In this document: positions 6,702-16,619 of the stretch, one piece after another
How the letters are laid out: the number at the start of each line of letters is the position of its first letter
Numbering within the stretch: the first letter of the stretch is position 1
From: Thermoplasmata archaeon
GTDB taxonomy: Archaea; Thermoplasmatota; Thermoplasmata; UBA10834
Assembly (NCBI GenBank): GCA_029864565.1
Contig: JAOTTD010000006.1
Coordinates: 1-64,000, forward strand
Reading direction: 5' to 3'
DNA length: 64,000 nt
Made by a program: the position numbers and the translations under genes
Notes under the pieces: generated by a model
The model's input: only the letters and a program-made list of their open reading frames with translations
Told to the model about the DNA's origin: nothing
The model's database searches: none

Positions 6702-9104
6702 ATGGGTGAAGAATCTAAGAAGTCCAAGGAGGAACGAGTGGGCGTTTTCGTATGCCACTGCGGCACCAACATAGCAGGCACGGTGGACTGCAAGGCGGTG
6801 ACGGAGAGCTCTCTCGACATACCAGGCGTGGTCGTCAGCCGAGACAATGTCTACACGTGCTCAGAACCTGGTCAGAATGAGATAGTCGAGGAGATTAGGA
6901 AACACAACCTGACCAAGGTCGTCATCGCGTCATGTTCTCCGAAGATGCACGAACGCACTTTCAGGAAGACCCTGGAGAAGGCCGGACTGAACCCCTATCT
7001 GCTGGAAGTGGTGAACCTCAGGGAGCAGTGTTCCTGGGTTCACAAGGACAAGGCGGCGGCGACAAGGAAGGCGAAGGCACTCGTAAGGGGAGGCGTGCAG
7101 AGGGCGATCAATCTGGAGCCACTGCACCCCACAGAGATGGCCCTCTCCAAGGATGCCCTTGTGATTGGGGGTGGGATCGCAGGCATATCGGCGGCACTGC
7201 AGCTGGCCAACTCAGGTTACAAGGTCCACCTGGTGGAGCGAGAGGCCAGCATCGGAGGCAGGATGGCCCAGCTGAGCAAGACCTTCCCAACGCTGGATTG
7301 CGCACCATGCATCCTCAGCCCCAGGATGGTCGAGGCCGGCGCTCATCCAAACGTCGAACTCCTCACGAGGAGCGAGGTGATTCGAGTGACTGGTACCCCC
7401 GGCAATTACGAGGTCAGCGTCCGCGTGTCACCGAGAGGAGTGGACCCGAGCAAATGCACAGGTTGTGCGAAATGCGAGAAGGTCTGCAAGGTGATTGTGC
7501 CAAATGAGTTTGAAGAGGGGCTGTACGAGCGCAAGGCAATCCACAAGCCATTCCCTCAGGCAGTCCCCGCATCCCACGTGATTGATTTCGAGAGCTGCGA
7601 TGACTGTGGCCGCTGCGAGAAGGTCTGCGCTGCGAAGGCCATCAATTTCGATGAGGAGGAGAAGGTCGTCGACGTCAATGTGGGCGCCATTGTCATCGCA
7701 ACGGGCTTCGACGTCTTCGACGTGAATGCCCTCCGCGAGTACGACTTCTCACTTCCCGACGTCATAACCGGGACACAAATGGAGCGGCTGATGATCAACG
7801 AGTGCGGGGCGGGCATGGTTCTGAAGCGCAAGGCGGATGGCAAGCGGGTCAAGAAGGTAGCGTTCGTACTCTGCGCGGGCTCTAGAACGAGGAAGGTCGG
7901 CATGCCTTACTGCAGCAAGATATGCTGCAACTACGCCACCAAACAGGCGGTGATTCTGCGCAAGACATTCCCGTACATGCAGGTCTACGTTTACTACATC
8001 GACATGCGCACAGCGGGAAGGGGGTTCGAGGAGTTCTACGCTAGAGCCCAAGAGGAGTTCGGAGTGCGGTTCATCAACGGAAAGGTGGCGTCGATCCAGG
8101 CTGGCAAGAGCGGTGTCCTCCTGAGAGCTGAGGATGTGCCGCTGGGTGAGGTGATCGAGAACGAGTACGACCTCGTCGTGTTGTGTGCTGCCATGGTCCC
8201 CTCCAGAGGCACCGAGGAGCTGGCCAAGACGCTGAAGGTCCCGCTCGGCGAGGATGGTTTCATATCAGAGAAGCATCCGAAGCTAGACCCCGTCTCCACA
8301 CACAGGTCAGGGATATTCGCCGCGGGGGCGATCATGGGTCCCAAGGATGTCAGGGATAGCGTCGTTGACGGCCGCGGCACCGCATCGCATGTTATGGAGT
8401 TCCTGGGAGCCGGCAAGATGCTGCTCGACCCGGTGAAGGCGCAGGTGGTGAACGGTTCGAGATGCACGAAGTGCATGGCGTGCGAGGCGGTCTGCCCTGT
8501 CAGAGCGATATCTGTGGATCAGATGCCGATCATCGACCAGATCGCCTGCATCGGCTGTGGCGCGTGTGTTTCCGAGTGTCCCGTCGATGTGTTCGACTTG
8601 GCGCACTACACTGACCGACAGCTAAAAGCCGAGATAGAGGGCGTGCTTAGCGAGGAATCGGACGAGATAAGGACAATCGGCTTTTTCGGAGACATCCTCT
8701 CATATGTCGCTGCGGACTCGGCCGGGACTGCCAGGATGGAGTATCCACCGAGCATACACATCGTCCGTGTTCCGTCAGCCGCTCGCATCGCTAGGGCGGA
8801 GATACTGCTGGCATTCGCGGCGGGGGCGGACGGCGTTGTACTATCCGACGAGGAGGGAGGAGAGGCAGCACTCGTCGTTGAGAAGCGGATTGAAGCGATG
8901 GCCGACGAGTTGGATGCATTGGGCATCGGCAAGGACAGGTTGATATTCATACCGATGCTCCTGCCGATCTACAAGGTCCTGCCGAAGCGGATTGAGGCAT
9001 TCGAGAAGAAAGTAAAGCGCCTCGGCAAGCTCGGATCCGACGCTATTGCCAAGGCCCGTGAGGCGGCGGAGAAGCAGACGGACCCAGTCTTCGGGGCTGC
9101 ATGA
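6702..9104 (+). CDS. hdrA: HdrA-like iron-sulfur flavoprotein fused to a cysteine-free MvhD-like domain
   Basis: An 800-residue protein from the ATG at 6702; the frame is open upstream to a TTG at 6612. It carries VGVFVCHCG near the N-terminus and a FAD-binding GGGIAG near residue 154. Four ferredoxin-type cysteine motifs start near residues 251, 298, 587 and 616. The HdrA-specific cysteines LCAGSR and YCSKICC lie near 389-407. HdrA is the electron-bifurcating flavin subunit of heterodisulfide reductase complexes. Residues about 650-755 match MvhD (AGTARMEYPPSIHIVRV, GADGV), but every MvhD cysteine position is another residue. No hdrB, hdrC or hydrogenase genes are adjacent, so partners and electron acceptor are unknown. 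It is probably an electron-transfer protein in redox balance rather than proof of methanogenesis. Confidence 0.85.
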   Translation: MGEESKKSKEERVGVFVCHCGTNIAGTVDCKAVTESSLDIPGVVVSRDNVYTCSEPGQNEIVEEIRKHNLTKVVIASCSPKMHERTFRKTLEKAGLNPYLLEVVNLREQCSWVHKDKAAATRKAKALVRGGVQRAINLEPLHPTEMALSKDALVIGGGIAGISAALQLANSGYKVHLVEREASIGGRMAQLSKTFPTLDCAPCILSPRMVEAGAHPNVELLTRSEVIRVTGTPGNYEVSVRVSPRGVDPSKCTGCAKCEKVCKVIVPNEFEEGLYERKAIHKPFPQAVPASHVIDFESCDDCGRCEKVCAAKAINFDEEEKVVDVNVGAIVIATGFDVFDVNALREYDFSLPDVITGTQMERLMINECGAGMVLKRKADGKRVKKVAFVLCAGSRTRKVGMPYCSKICCNYATKQAVILRKTFPYMQVYVYYIDMRTAGRGFEEFYARAQEEFGVRFINGKVASIQAGKSGVLLRAEDVPLGEVIENEYDLVVLCAAMVPSRGTEELAKTLKVPLGEDGFISEKHPKLDPVSTHRSGIFAAGAIMGPKDVRDSVVDGRGTASHVMEFLGAGKMLLDPVKAQVVNGSRCTKCMACEAVCPVRAISVDQMPIIDQIACIGCGACVSECPVDVFDLAHYTDRQLKAEIEGVLSEESDEIRTIGFFGDILSYVAADSAGTARMEYPPSIHIVRVPSAARIARAEILLAFAAGADGVVLSDEEGGEAALVVEKRIEAMADELDALGIGKDRLIFIPMLLPIYKVLPKRIEAFEKKVKRLGKLGSDAIAKAREAAEKQTDPVFGAA

Positions 9105-9178
9105 TGGTTCGCGCCTGCGACAGTTGCGGGCGCATGCGCTGGCACACGCCCGCGCGTGTGGCTCGACCCTCGTGTAAA

Positions 9179-9189
9179 CATATTTATAC
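9179..9189 (+). promoter_or_regulatory. TATA box for the small gene at 9233
   Basis: CATATTTATACG is a close match to the archaeal TATA consensus. Initiation would fall near 9205-9212, just before the ATG codons at 9233 and 9245. Confidence 0.55.
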
Positions 9190-9232
9190 GGATATGTCGC
9201 ATTTGAAGACGTATCGTGCGCCTGGCTCGGGA

Positions 9233-9412
9233 ATGTGGTTTGCGATGCAGAAGAGAGTTCTTGTCAAGATAAAGAAGGACCACACTGAACTGAGCTTGCG
9301 TGAGGTTCTCGAGAAGATACAGGAGCTACAGGCCCAGCATCCCGACGAGGACGTCTTCTTCGACGGCGACGAGTACGCGATTTGCGTCCGTCCGAGAAAG
9401 GCATCGCCGTAG
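9233..9412 (+). CDS. Small conserved-looking protein of unknown function
   Basis: About 59 residues from the ATG at 9233, or 55 from the ATG at 9245 (MQKRVLVKIKK). The frame is open further upstream but would cross the promoter at 9179-9189, so the short form is preferred. The sequence has a basic beta-strand start, an amphipathic helix (LREVLEKIQELQAQHPDEDV) and an acidic FFDGDEYAICV end. No family is recognised. It lies 44 bases before the DUF531 gene on the same strand and may be cotranscribed with it. Confidence 0.55.
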   Translation: MWFAMQKRVLVKIKKDHTELSLREVLEKIQELQAQHPDEDVFFDGDEYAICVRPRKASP

Positions 9413-9456
9413 CTCGAGGATGCCGATACGATTTGTCCACGAGGTGGTTTCCGCCG

Positions 9457-9987
9457 ATGCCTGGAAGAGCGACCATAGGCCTCTACAACTCTTACGATCC
9501 TGTGAAGTTCCACGAGGCGCATCGCAGGGCGATCGCCCGTGCCGGCCCCATCGCATTGGCGTTCGGCTGCAACCTCGCGACGTTCGGTTTCCCGTTCGAC
9601 AGAGTTCTGTCGACCCCAGCAGAAATATCACGCTGGGTCGCGTCCACAACCAGCATTGGGGAGAGTGGCAAGTACTTCATCGAGTTGGCCGAAAAGGGCC
9701 GATATTCCCGCTTCGACTTTCCGAAAAAGGGGTTCCCGCCCCAACTGGGCCATCCGGTCGTGACGACTCGCAAGCCAGACCCATCGAAGCGGGTCACCGC
9801 CGATGAGCTCAGGGAGATGTTGGATTCGGGCCGGTCTATACTCCTTGTTTTCGGCCTGGGACCACACGGTCTGCCCAAGGAATTGTTTCTTATGAGCAAG
9901 CAGCACTTGGACATATCTGGGCAGGGATTGTCGCTGGAGACATGCACCGCCATGGGCGCGGTCGTCGGCTCGATACTGGGAAGGTAA
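9457..9987 (+). CDS. DUF531 family protein, putative SPOUT-type RNA methyltransferase
   Basis: 176 residues from the ATG at 9457, which is preceded by GAGGTGG. The N-terminus TIGLYNSYDPVKFHEAHRRA and the ALAFGCNLATFGFPFD segment are what I recall for the archaeal DUF531 family. The C-terminal half has VFGLGPHGLP and then a glycine/threonine-rich end, LSLETCTAMGAVVGSIL. The latter resembles the knotted SAM-binding C-terminus of SPOUT methyltransferases, so an RNA-modification role is inferred, not shown. It is convergent with purM, with an 8-base gap. Confidence 0.7.
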   Translation: MPGRATIGLYNSYDPVKFHEAHRRAIARAGPIALAFGCNLATFGFPFDRVLSTPAEISRWVASTTSIGESGKYFIELAEKGRYSRFDFPKKGFPPQLGHPVVTTRKPDPSKRVTADELREMLDSGRSILLVFGLGPHGLPKELFLMSKQHLDISGQGLSLETCTAMGAVVGSILGR

Positions 9988-9995
9988 TCCTGGCG

Positions 9996-11018
9996 TCAGT
10001 ATCGATTGTATTCGATTGACAGTGACGGCACCTTCACGCACCCGCCTTTCACTGCGCGCCCTATAACCTTGGCACCTTTTCCAAGGGCCTTCACCACATC
10101 GTCGGAGTCCGTATCGCTCGCAACGATCGAGAACCCCATCCCCATGTTGAAGGTCTGATACATCTCCTTGTCCGAGATCCCTCCGAGCTCCTGCAGGACT
10201 CCGAAGACAGGGTGCGGGCGCATCGGAGCGTCGATCTCGAACCCAGTCCCCTTCCTCAATCTGAGTAGATTTCTCAACCCTCCCCCCGTGATGTTCGCCA
10301 TCCCGTGCACGTCGAAATCGTCGAGGATGTCCAATACTCGCCCCACGTAGATTTCCGTGGGCTGCAGCAATTCCGCGCCTATCGAGCGCCGCAGTCCCTT
10401 CACCCTGCTTTTCATGGTGAGGCCGTTGGCGCATACCACCTTCCGTGCGAGCGTCAGGCCGTTCGAATGCACGCCCGTGCTCGGAAGGCCTATAAGCACA
10501 TCGCCCGGCCCGACGTCCTTCCCGGTGATGAGTCTCTTCTTCTCCACGACTCCTAGGCAGGTGCCTGCAAGGTCCAAACCGTTGACTATCTCAGGGAGGA
10601 CGGCTATCTCGCCACCCACAATCGTCATATTCGCCATGCGAGCGCCAGTCTCTAGGCCAGCACCTATCTGAGCGGTCACTTTGCTGTCCGGTTTGTCCAT
10701 CGCGATATAATCCACGAAGGCTATAGGCTCCGCCCCGGCACAAATCGTGTCGTTGACGTTCATGGCTATGCAGTCGATTCCTACGGTATCCCATTTCCTC
10801 ATCTCGCCGGCCACGATCAATTTCGTGCCCACGCCGTCCGTGCACAGCGTCAGAGCCATATCGCCGAAGTCGATTAGCCCCGCGAAGTGCCCCTCGAGTT
10901 TCAGAGGTTTTCCGAACCCCTTCCTCCTGAAGGCCAACTGCCCCACGAGAGCGGCTATGCTGTCAGACTTCTTGTCTATGTCTACTCCCGCTTTGGCATA
11001 GGTCATTTGCTTCGGCAT
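9996..11018 (-). CDS. purM: Phosphoribosylformylglycinamidine cyclo-ligase (AIR synthetase)
   Basis: 340 residues, normal for PurM. It catalyses the ATP-dependent ring closure of FGAM to aminoimidazole ribotide, the fifth step of purine synthesis, in the cytoplasm. Family marks are TYAKAGVDIDKKSDSI at the start, DGVGTKL, GIDCIAMNVND, the GGEIA segment, GLPSTGVHSNG and NITGGGLRNL. GAGGTGGTG lies 5 bases before the ATG at 11018. No other purine gene is near, so it is a stand-alone gene divergent from rlmE. Confidence 0.95.
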   Translation of the reverse strand: MPKQMTYAKAGVDIDKKSDSIAALVGQLAFRRKGFGKPLKLEGHFAGLIDFGDMALTLCTDGVGTKLIVAGEMRKWDTVGIDCIAMNVNDTICAGAEPIAFVDYIAMDKPDSKVTAQIGAGLETGARMANMTIVGGEIAVLPEIVNGLDLAGTCLGVVEKKRLITGKDVGPGDVLIGLPSTGVHSNGLTLARKVVCANGLTMKSRVKGLRRSIGAELLQPTEIYVGRVLDILDDFDVHGMANITGGGLRNLLRLRKGTGFEIDAPMRPHPVFGVLQELGGISDKEMYQTFNMGMGFSIVASDTDSDDVVKALGKGAKVIGRAVKGGCVKVPSLSIEYNRY

Positions 11019-11096
11019 GCTGCACCACCTCGGACGCGTCTGGTCGATGGATGAGGCAGCCCTTTACCTTTTGCGTGCGCGTGCCCGGGCGAAACA

Positions 11097-11106
11097 AGTA
11101 TATCTG
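11097..11106 (+). promoter_or_regulatory. TATA box of the RlmE gene (leaderless transcript)
   Basis: AAGTATATCT sits about 27 bases before the GTG at 11129, so transcription would start at or next to the start codon. This decides the start against the longer in-frame ATG at 11051. Confidence 0.55.
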
Positions 11107-11128
11107 TGTGCGCGCGCATTGGCGGGTC

Positions 11129-11764
11129 GTGACAAAGAGCTGGCGGTCGGCGAGACGGAAGGACCGTTACTATCGCAAGGCCAAGAGGGAGGACTACAGG
11201 AGCAGGGCTGCATACAAGCTGCAGCAGCTCGACTTCAAGTACGACATCATCAGTTCTGGCAATATAGTGGTCGATCTCGGCGCCTCGCCAGGAGGATGGT
11301 CTCAGATAGCGCTGGAACAGGTGGGGAAGGGAGGCAAGGTCGTCGCACTCGACATCGATCGGTTCCCGCCCATCGAGGGCGTGACCTTCATCAGAGGCGA
11401 CATCAGGAAGGAAGAGGTCATGGCGAAGCTTCTGGAGCTGCTGCCCGAAGGGGCCGATGTGGTCATTTCAGACATGTCGCCCAACATAAGCGGCAACTAC
11501 TCCTACGATCACGCGCTCTCCATCGACCTCTGTGAGAACGCCCTGAGGTTCGCCTCCAAGGTCTTGAAACCAGGCGGCAACTTCGTCGTAAAGATGTTCT
11601 ACGGTGATATGAGCAAGGGGTTCGTGTCGTTGGCGAGGAGAAGCTTCCACGAGGTCCACGTGACACATCCCGAAGCCAGCCGTCCAACGAGCTCGGAAGT
11701 GTACGTGATAGGACTCGGCTTCAAGACAAGCCGTCAGTCCCAGAAACGCTTCGTCCTCGCGTAG
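11129..11764 (+). CDS. rlmE: Ribosomal RNA large subunit 2'-O-methyltransferase (RlmE/FtsJ)
   Basis: 211 residues from the GTG at 11129. It transfers a methyl group from SAM to a ribose 2'-OH in 23S rRNA (in archaea it may also act on tRNA). The N-terminus RKDRYYRKAKREDYRSRAAYKL is the family RNA-binding start. VVDLGASPGGWSQ is the SAM motif I. The K-D-K-E tetrad can be traced as K in RAAYKL, D in VVISDMSPN, K in NFVVKMF and E in SSEVYV. Its last 31 bases overlap the end of the convergent Lhr helicase gene. Confidence 0.93.
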   Translation: MTKSWRSARRKDRYYRKAKREDYRSRAAYKLQQLDFKYDIISSGNIVVDLGASPGGWSQIALEQVGKGGKVVALDIDRFPPIEGVTFIRGDIRKEEVMAKLLELLPEGADVVISDMSPNISGNYSYDHALSIDLCENALRFASKVLKPGGNFVVKMFYGDMSKGFVSLARRSFHEVHVTHPEASRPTSSEVYVIGLGFKTSRQSQKRFVLA

Positions 11765-14478
11765 TTCACTTCCGCTTCGAGGATGTCCTTTAGGAACTCG
11801 TATTCCTCGACGTGATACCTCGCCAGTATCCTTCCGGCCGTGTCGGGGCCGACTCCTCTTCCGACCAGGGCCATCACCGCCTTTCGCCCGTGCGCCATGA
11901 CCAGATTCGCGTTCTTGTAGACCCTCTTCAGGATTTTCATGTCGTCCTCGCTCGCGGCGCCTTTCCTGAGGACGGCGAGTTCCTGCTTGGCATATGGCCG
12001 TATTGCCGCTATGACGACTCCTCCGCACTTAGCGCAATTGACGCGCTCCGAGAGGCTTCCGACACTCTCCCTCTTCCGAGTCCTGCAGTTCATGCAAACG
12101 AGTACGATGTCCTCGGCCATCAGCCTCGCCTTCAGTGCAGACAGTATCGTTTTGTCCGCTCTTCGAGGCTGCATAAGTTCCTGTCTCTTGCCGATCGCCT
12201 GGTCGCCCATCGGCGATAGTGGTCCGGTAGTTACCTCTATCGCGCCCTCCTGAATCCTCCGCAGGACGGCCGCGGTCGTGTCGACGTCCATATTCTCCCA
12301 TAATGTCTTCGCGATGGCCTCCTCGAAGATGGGCGTGTGCTCGAACACGTCCATCAGACGTGAGATGTTGAGCATCTTGTAGTCCGCGTCCTTACGGACC
12401 GCACCGAACTTCTTGGCGACGTGGATGAATTGCCAGCGCAGGTACGACGAGTTGCGCAGCACGATTCTCATGAGCTGCCCGAGCGTCTCTGGTTCCGTTT
12501 CTTTTAGCACCTTCAGAACATCCGCACCCCTCAGTCCTCTCGGGGTTTCGAGGACGATGTGGTACGGCTCGGTCTGAACACCGATGCTCTCTCCGAACCG
12601 AGCAGTCAGGAGCGAGGTTATGAGCTTCGACAGGGTCTCGTTCACCTTCGACCCGAAGCAGCAGTTGATTACAATGACTCCATCACCCTGTTCGATGGTC
12701 ATGCGTTTGTCGGTAGGCAACGGGAGCCCATTCTGTGAGTCTATCCAGCGGATCACCTCCTCCTTCGCGTTATCGTCAGCAGGATACATGTCCAACGTTC
12801 GAAGCCTTCGCATCGCGCCGACCTCCTGGGCGACCTCGAACGGCACGGGTATTTCCTCCCCCACCCACGATGGTGTCGCTCCTATCTCCAAAATCTCTTC
12901 CACGAGGACTTCGTCCTCCTCCACCTCGACCACTCGCCATGTCCTTCCACGTGCCACGAAGGCCGCGTACGGCTCGGCGTAGGATGCAACGAAGCTCTCG
13001 TCAAGAGTGCCGATAATCCCGCGCGAGGAGACTTCGCGTATCTTGTAGGTCCTCTCGTCGGGTATCATCGAGATGTTGTCGTAGAAGTACTTCCTTCCAC
13101 TGGTCTTCCGTCTGAATGTGTCATCGTCGTTCCATACCATGTGCAGCTCCGATAGGAGCCTGAGCACTTCGTCGAAGTCCGCCCTCTTCAAGTGCCTGAA
13201 TGGATAGGCCCTGGTGACGGTGTCGAACGCAGAGTCCTTGTCGACCAAGGGCTGCGTCAAGGCCATCGCGACGAGTTGGTTCGCCAGCACGCCTAGGGGG
13301 TTGTCCCGGATGATGAACTTCTCCAGCTCCTCCACCATCGCCCGTCGGGATATGACGAGGCTTTCCGCCGTCTCCGCGGGTGCAGTATTGATTATGGTGC
13401 CGTAGGAGACCGCATCGTATCTGTGGCCTGACCGCCCCACCCTTTGGATTAGCCGCGTCACCTGTCTCGGGGAGTTGAACTGTATTGTGAAATCCGCCGA
13501 CCCGACGTCTATGCCCAATTCCAACGAGGACGTGCAGATCAATGCCTTCAATTGTTGCGACTTGAAATCGTCCTCCATCTGCACTCTGATGGCTTTTGAC
13601 AGCGACCCGTGATGTACGCCTACCGGAAACGAATCGTCCCAGAGATGATATCGAACGCCCAGTGCCTCTGCTGAATCACGAGTGTTAACGAAGAATAGAG
13701 TCGATTGGTGCGATTCGATGAGCTCCCTGCATCTACTCATGCATGCGAGGTGCTTAGTGTCTGTCTGGAGGTGGTTGGCGAGCTTCTGATCATTCGTCTT
13801 CGCGGGAGGACTCTCCACACCTATCCTCATGTCTTTGACCGCGGACACCTTCAGAGTCGTGACTTCACGACCTCTGCCTGCGAGGTAACCGGATATCTCA
13901 CCAACAGAGCCAACAGTGGCCGACAGACCCACCCTTTGATACTCGCCAGCTGTGTTTGCCAGTCTTTCGAGAGCGATAGACAATTGTGCCCCACGCTCGT
14001 CCTCTGCTAGCTCATGTATCTCATCAATGACCACATGCCGGACGTGCGAGAGGTGCCTTCGCAGATTCTTCCCAGTGAACATGATTTGGAGCGTCTCCGG
14101 AGTCGTGATGATGACATCCGGGGGATTCTTCGATTGCGCGGTCCGCTCGGCCTGAGGCGTGTCTCCGTGCCTGACGGCCACTTTGAGGTCCAGTGCATCG
14201 CAGAGCTCATGCAGCCTGAGGAGCAGGTCTCGATTGAGCGCCCTCAGCGGAGTCACGTAGACGCATCTTATGCCATCCGGGTTCGCCTCGCTGAGACGAT
14301 GAAGGATCGGGAGCATCGCAGCTTCGGTCTTCCCGATGCCCGTCGGTGCGACTAGTAGGACGTGCTTTCCGGAAAGGATTGCAGGTATGGCCATGCGCTG
14401 CGGTTCGGTCGGTTCGGTGATGTTTCTATTGGATAGGCAGCTCCGCAATCGAGCGTCCAGGTTATCGAATTCGTTCAT
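11734..14478 (-). CDS. Lhr-type DEAD/DEAH superfamily 2 helicase
   Basis: 914 residues from the ATG at 14478, chosen because GGAGGA precedes it; the frame stays open 97 codons further up but that stretch is low-complexity. Helicase motifs are the Q-region TEPTEPQ, Walker A APTGIGKT, TPLRAL, ETLQIM, DEIH (HVVIDEIHEL), SAT and the domain 2 motif RVGRSGHR. The C-terminal region has a zinc-finger-like CMNCRTRKR...CAKCG and an HhH-like end (LVGRGVGPDTAGRIL). Lhr helicases unwind DNA and RNA:DNA hybrids and are tied to repair and RNA metabolism. It converges on and overlaps rlmE by 31 bases. Confidence 0.9.
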   Translation of the reverse strand: MNEFDNLDARLRSCLSNRNITEPTEPQRMAIPAILSGKHVLLVAPTGIGKTEAAMLPILHRLSEANPDGIRCVYVTPLRALNRDLLLRLHELCDALDLKVAVRHGDTPQAERTAQSKNPPDVIITTPETLQIMFTGKNLRRHLSHVRHVVIDEIHELAEDERGAQLSIALERLANTAGEYQRVGLSATVGSVGEISGYLAGRGREVTTLKVSAVKDMRIGVESPPAKTNDQKLANHLQTDTKHLACMSRCRELIESHQSTLFFVNTRDSAEALGVRYHLWDDSFPVGVHHGSLSKAIRVQMEDDFKSQQLKALICTSSLELGIDVGSADFTIQFNSPRQVTRLIQRVGRSGHRYDAVSYGTIINTAPAETAESLVISRRAMVEELEKFIIRDNPLGVLANQLVAMALTQPLVDKDSAFDTVTRAYPFRHLKRADFDEVLRLLSELHMVWNDDDTFRRKTSGRKYFYDNISMIPDERTYKIREVSSRGIIGTLDESFVASYAEPYAAFVARGRTWRVVEVEEDEVLVEEILEIGATPSWVGEEIPVPFEVAQEVGAMRRLRTLDMYPADDNAKEEVIRWIDSQNGLPLPTDKRMTIEQGDGVIVINCCFGSKVNETLSKLITSLLTARFGESIGVQTEPYHIVLETPRGLRGADVLKVLKETEPETLGQLMRIVLRNSSYLRWQFIHVAKKFGAVRKDADYKMLNISRLMDVFEHTPIFEEAIAKTLWENMDVDTTAAVLRRIQEGAIEVTTGPLSPMGDQAIGKRQELMQPRRADKTILSALKARLMAEDIVLVCMNCRTRKRESVGSLSERVNCAKCGGVVIAAIRPYAKQELAVLRKGAASEDDMKILKRVYKNANLVMAHGRKAVMALVGRGVGPDTAGRILARYHVEEYEFLKDILEAEVNYARTKRFWD

Positions 14479-16347
<1,869 letters not shown>

Positions 16348-16403
16348 CATGTCCAGAGCAAAGGCGATACGCGGGAAGGTCGGCCACACATCGAGCGGAT
16401 AAA

Positions 16404-16417
16404 TGGTCAATTGACCA
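16404..16417. repeat. Perfect 14-base palindrome upstream of the tricarboxylic-acid-type operon
   Basis: TGGTCAATTGACCA is perfectly self-complementary and lies in the only sizeable intergenic region (16348-16619) before the four-gene operon. A TATA-like CATAAATG follows at 16428-16435. The same region carries AACATAGTC twice (near 16449 and 16500). It could be an operator. No regulator gene is adjacent, so this is inference from symmetry and position. Confidence 0.4.
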
Positions 16418-16619
16418 GTATACGAGTCATAAATGAGACACACTCGCGGAACATAGTCCGAAATGGAACACAATGATGATTTAGGGCCGCGTGAATTGTA
16501 ACATAGTCGATGGTGGATGGTTGGCGGGGCACGTCGTTTCGAAACTTACACTGCATGCACTCGGATCGCCTTTCGTGAGTCGTGCCTGCCGAAGCCGTCC
16601 TCCCCATCGTAAATAGTCA

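Noticed and set aside
6702-9104. Reading the HdrA gene as proof of methanogenesis
   Set aside because: HdrA-like proteins occur in many non-methanogens, and no mcr, hdrBC or mtr genes are present in the window.
9101-9232. N-terminal extension of the small gene at 9233 with a Cys-X2-Cys start
   Set aside because: A strong TATA box at 9179-9189 lies inside it, so transcription starts later.
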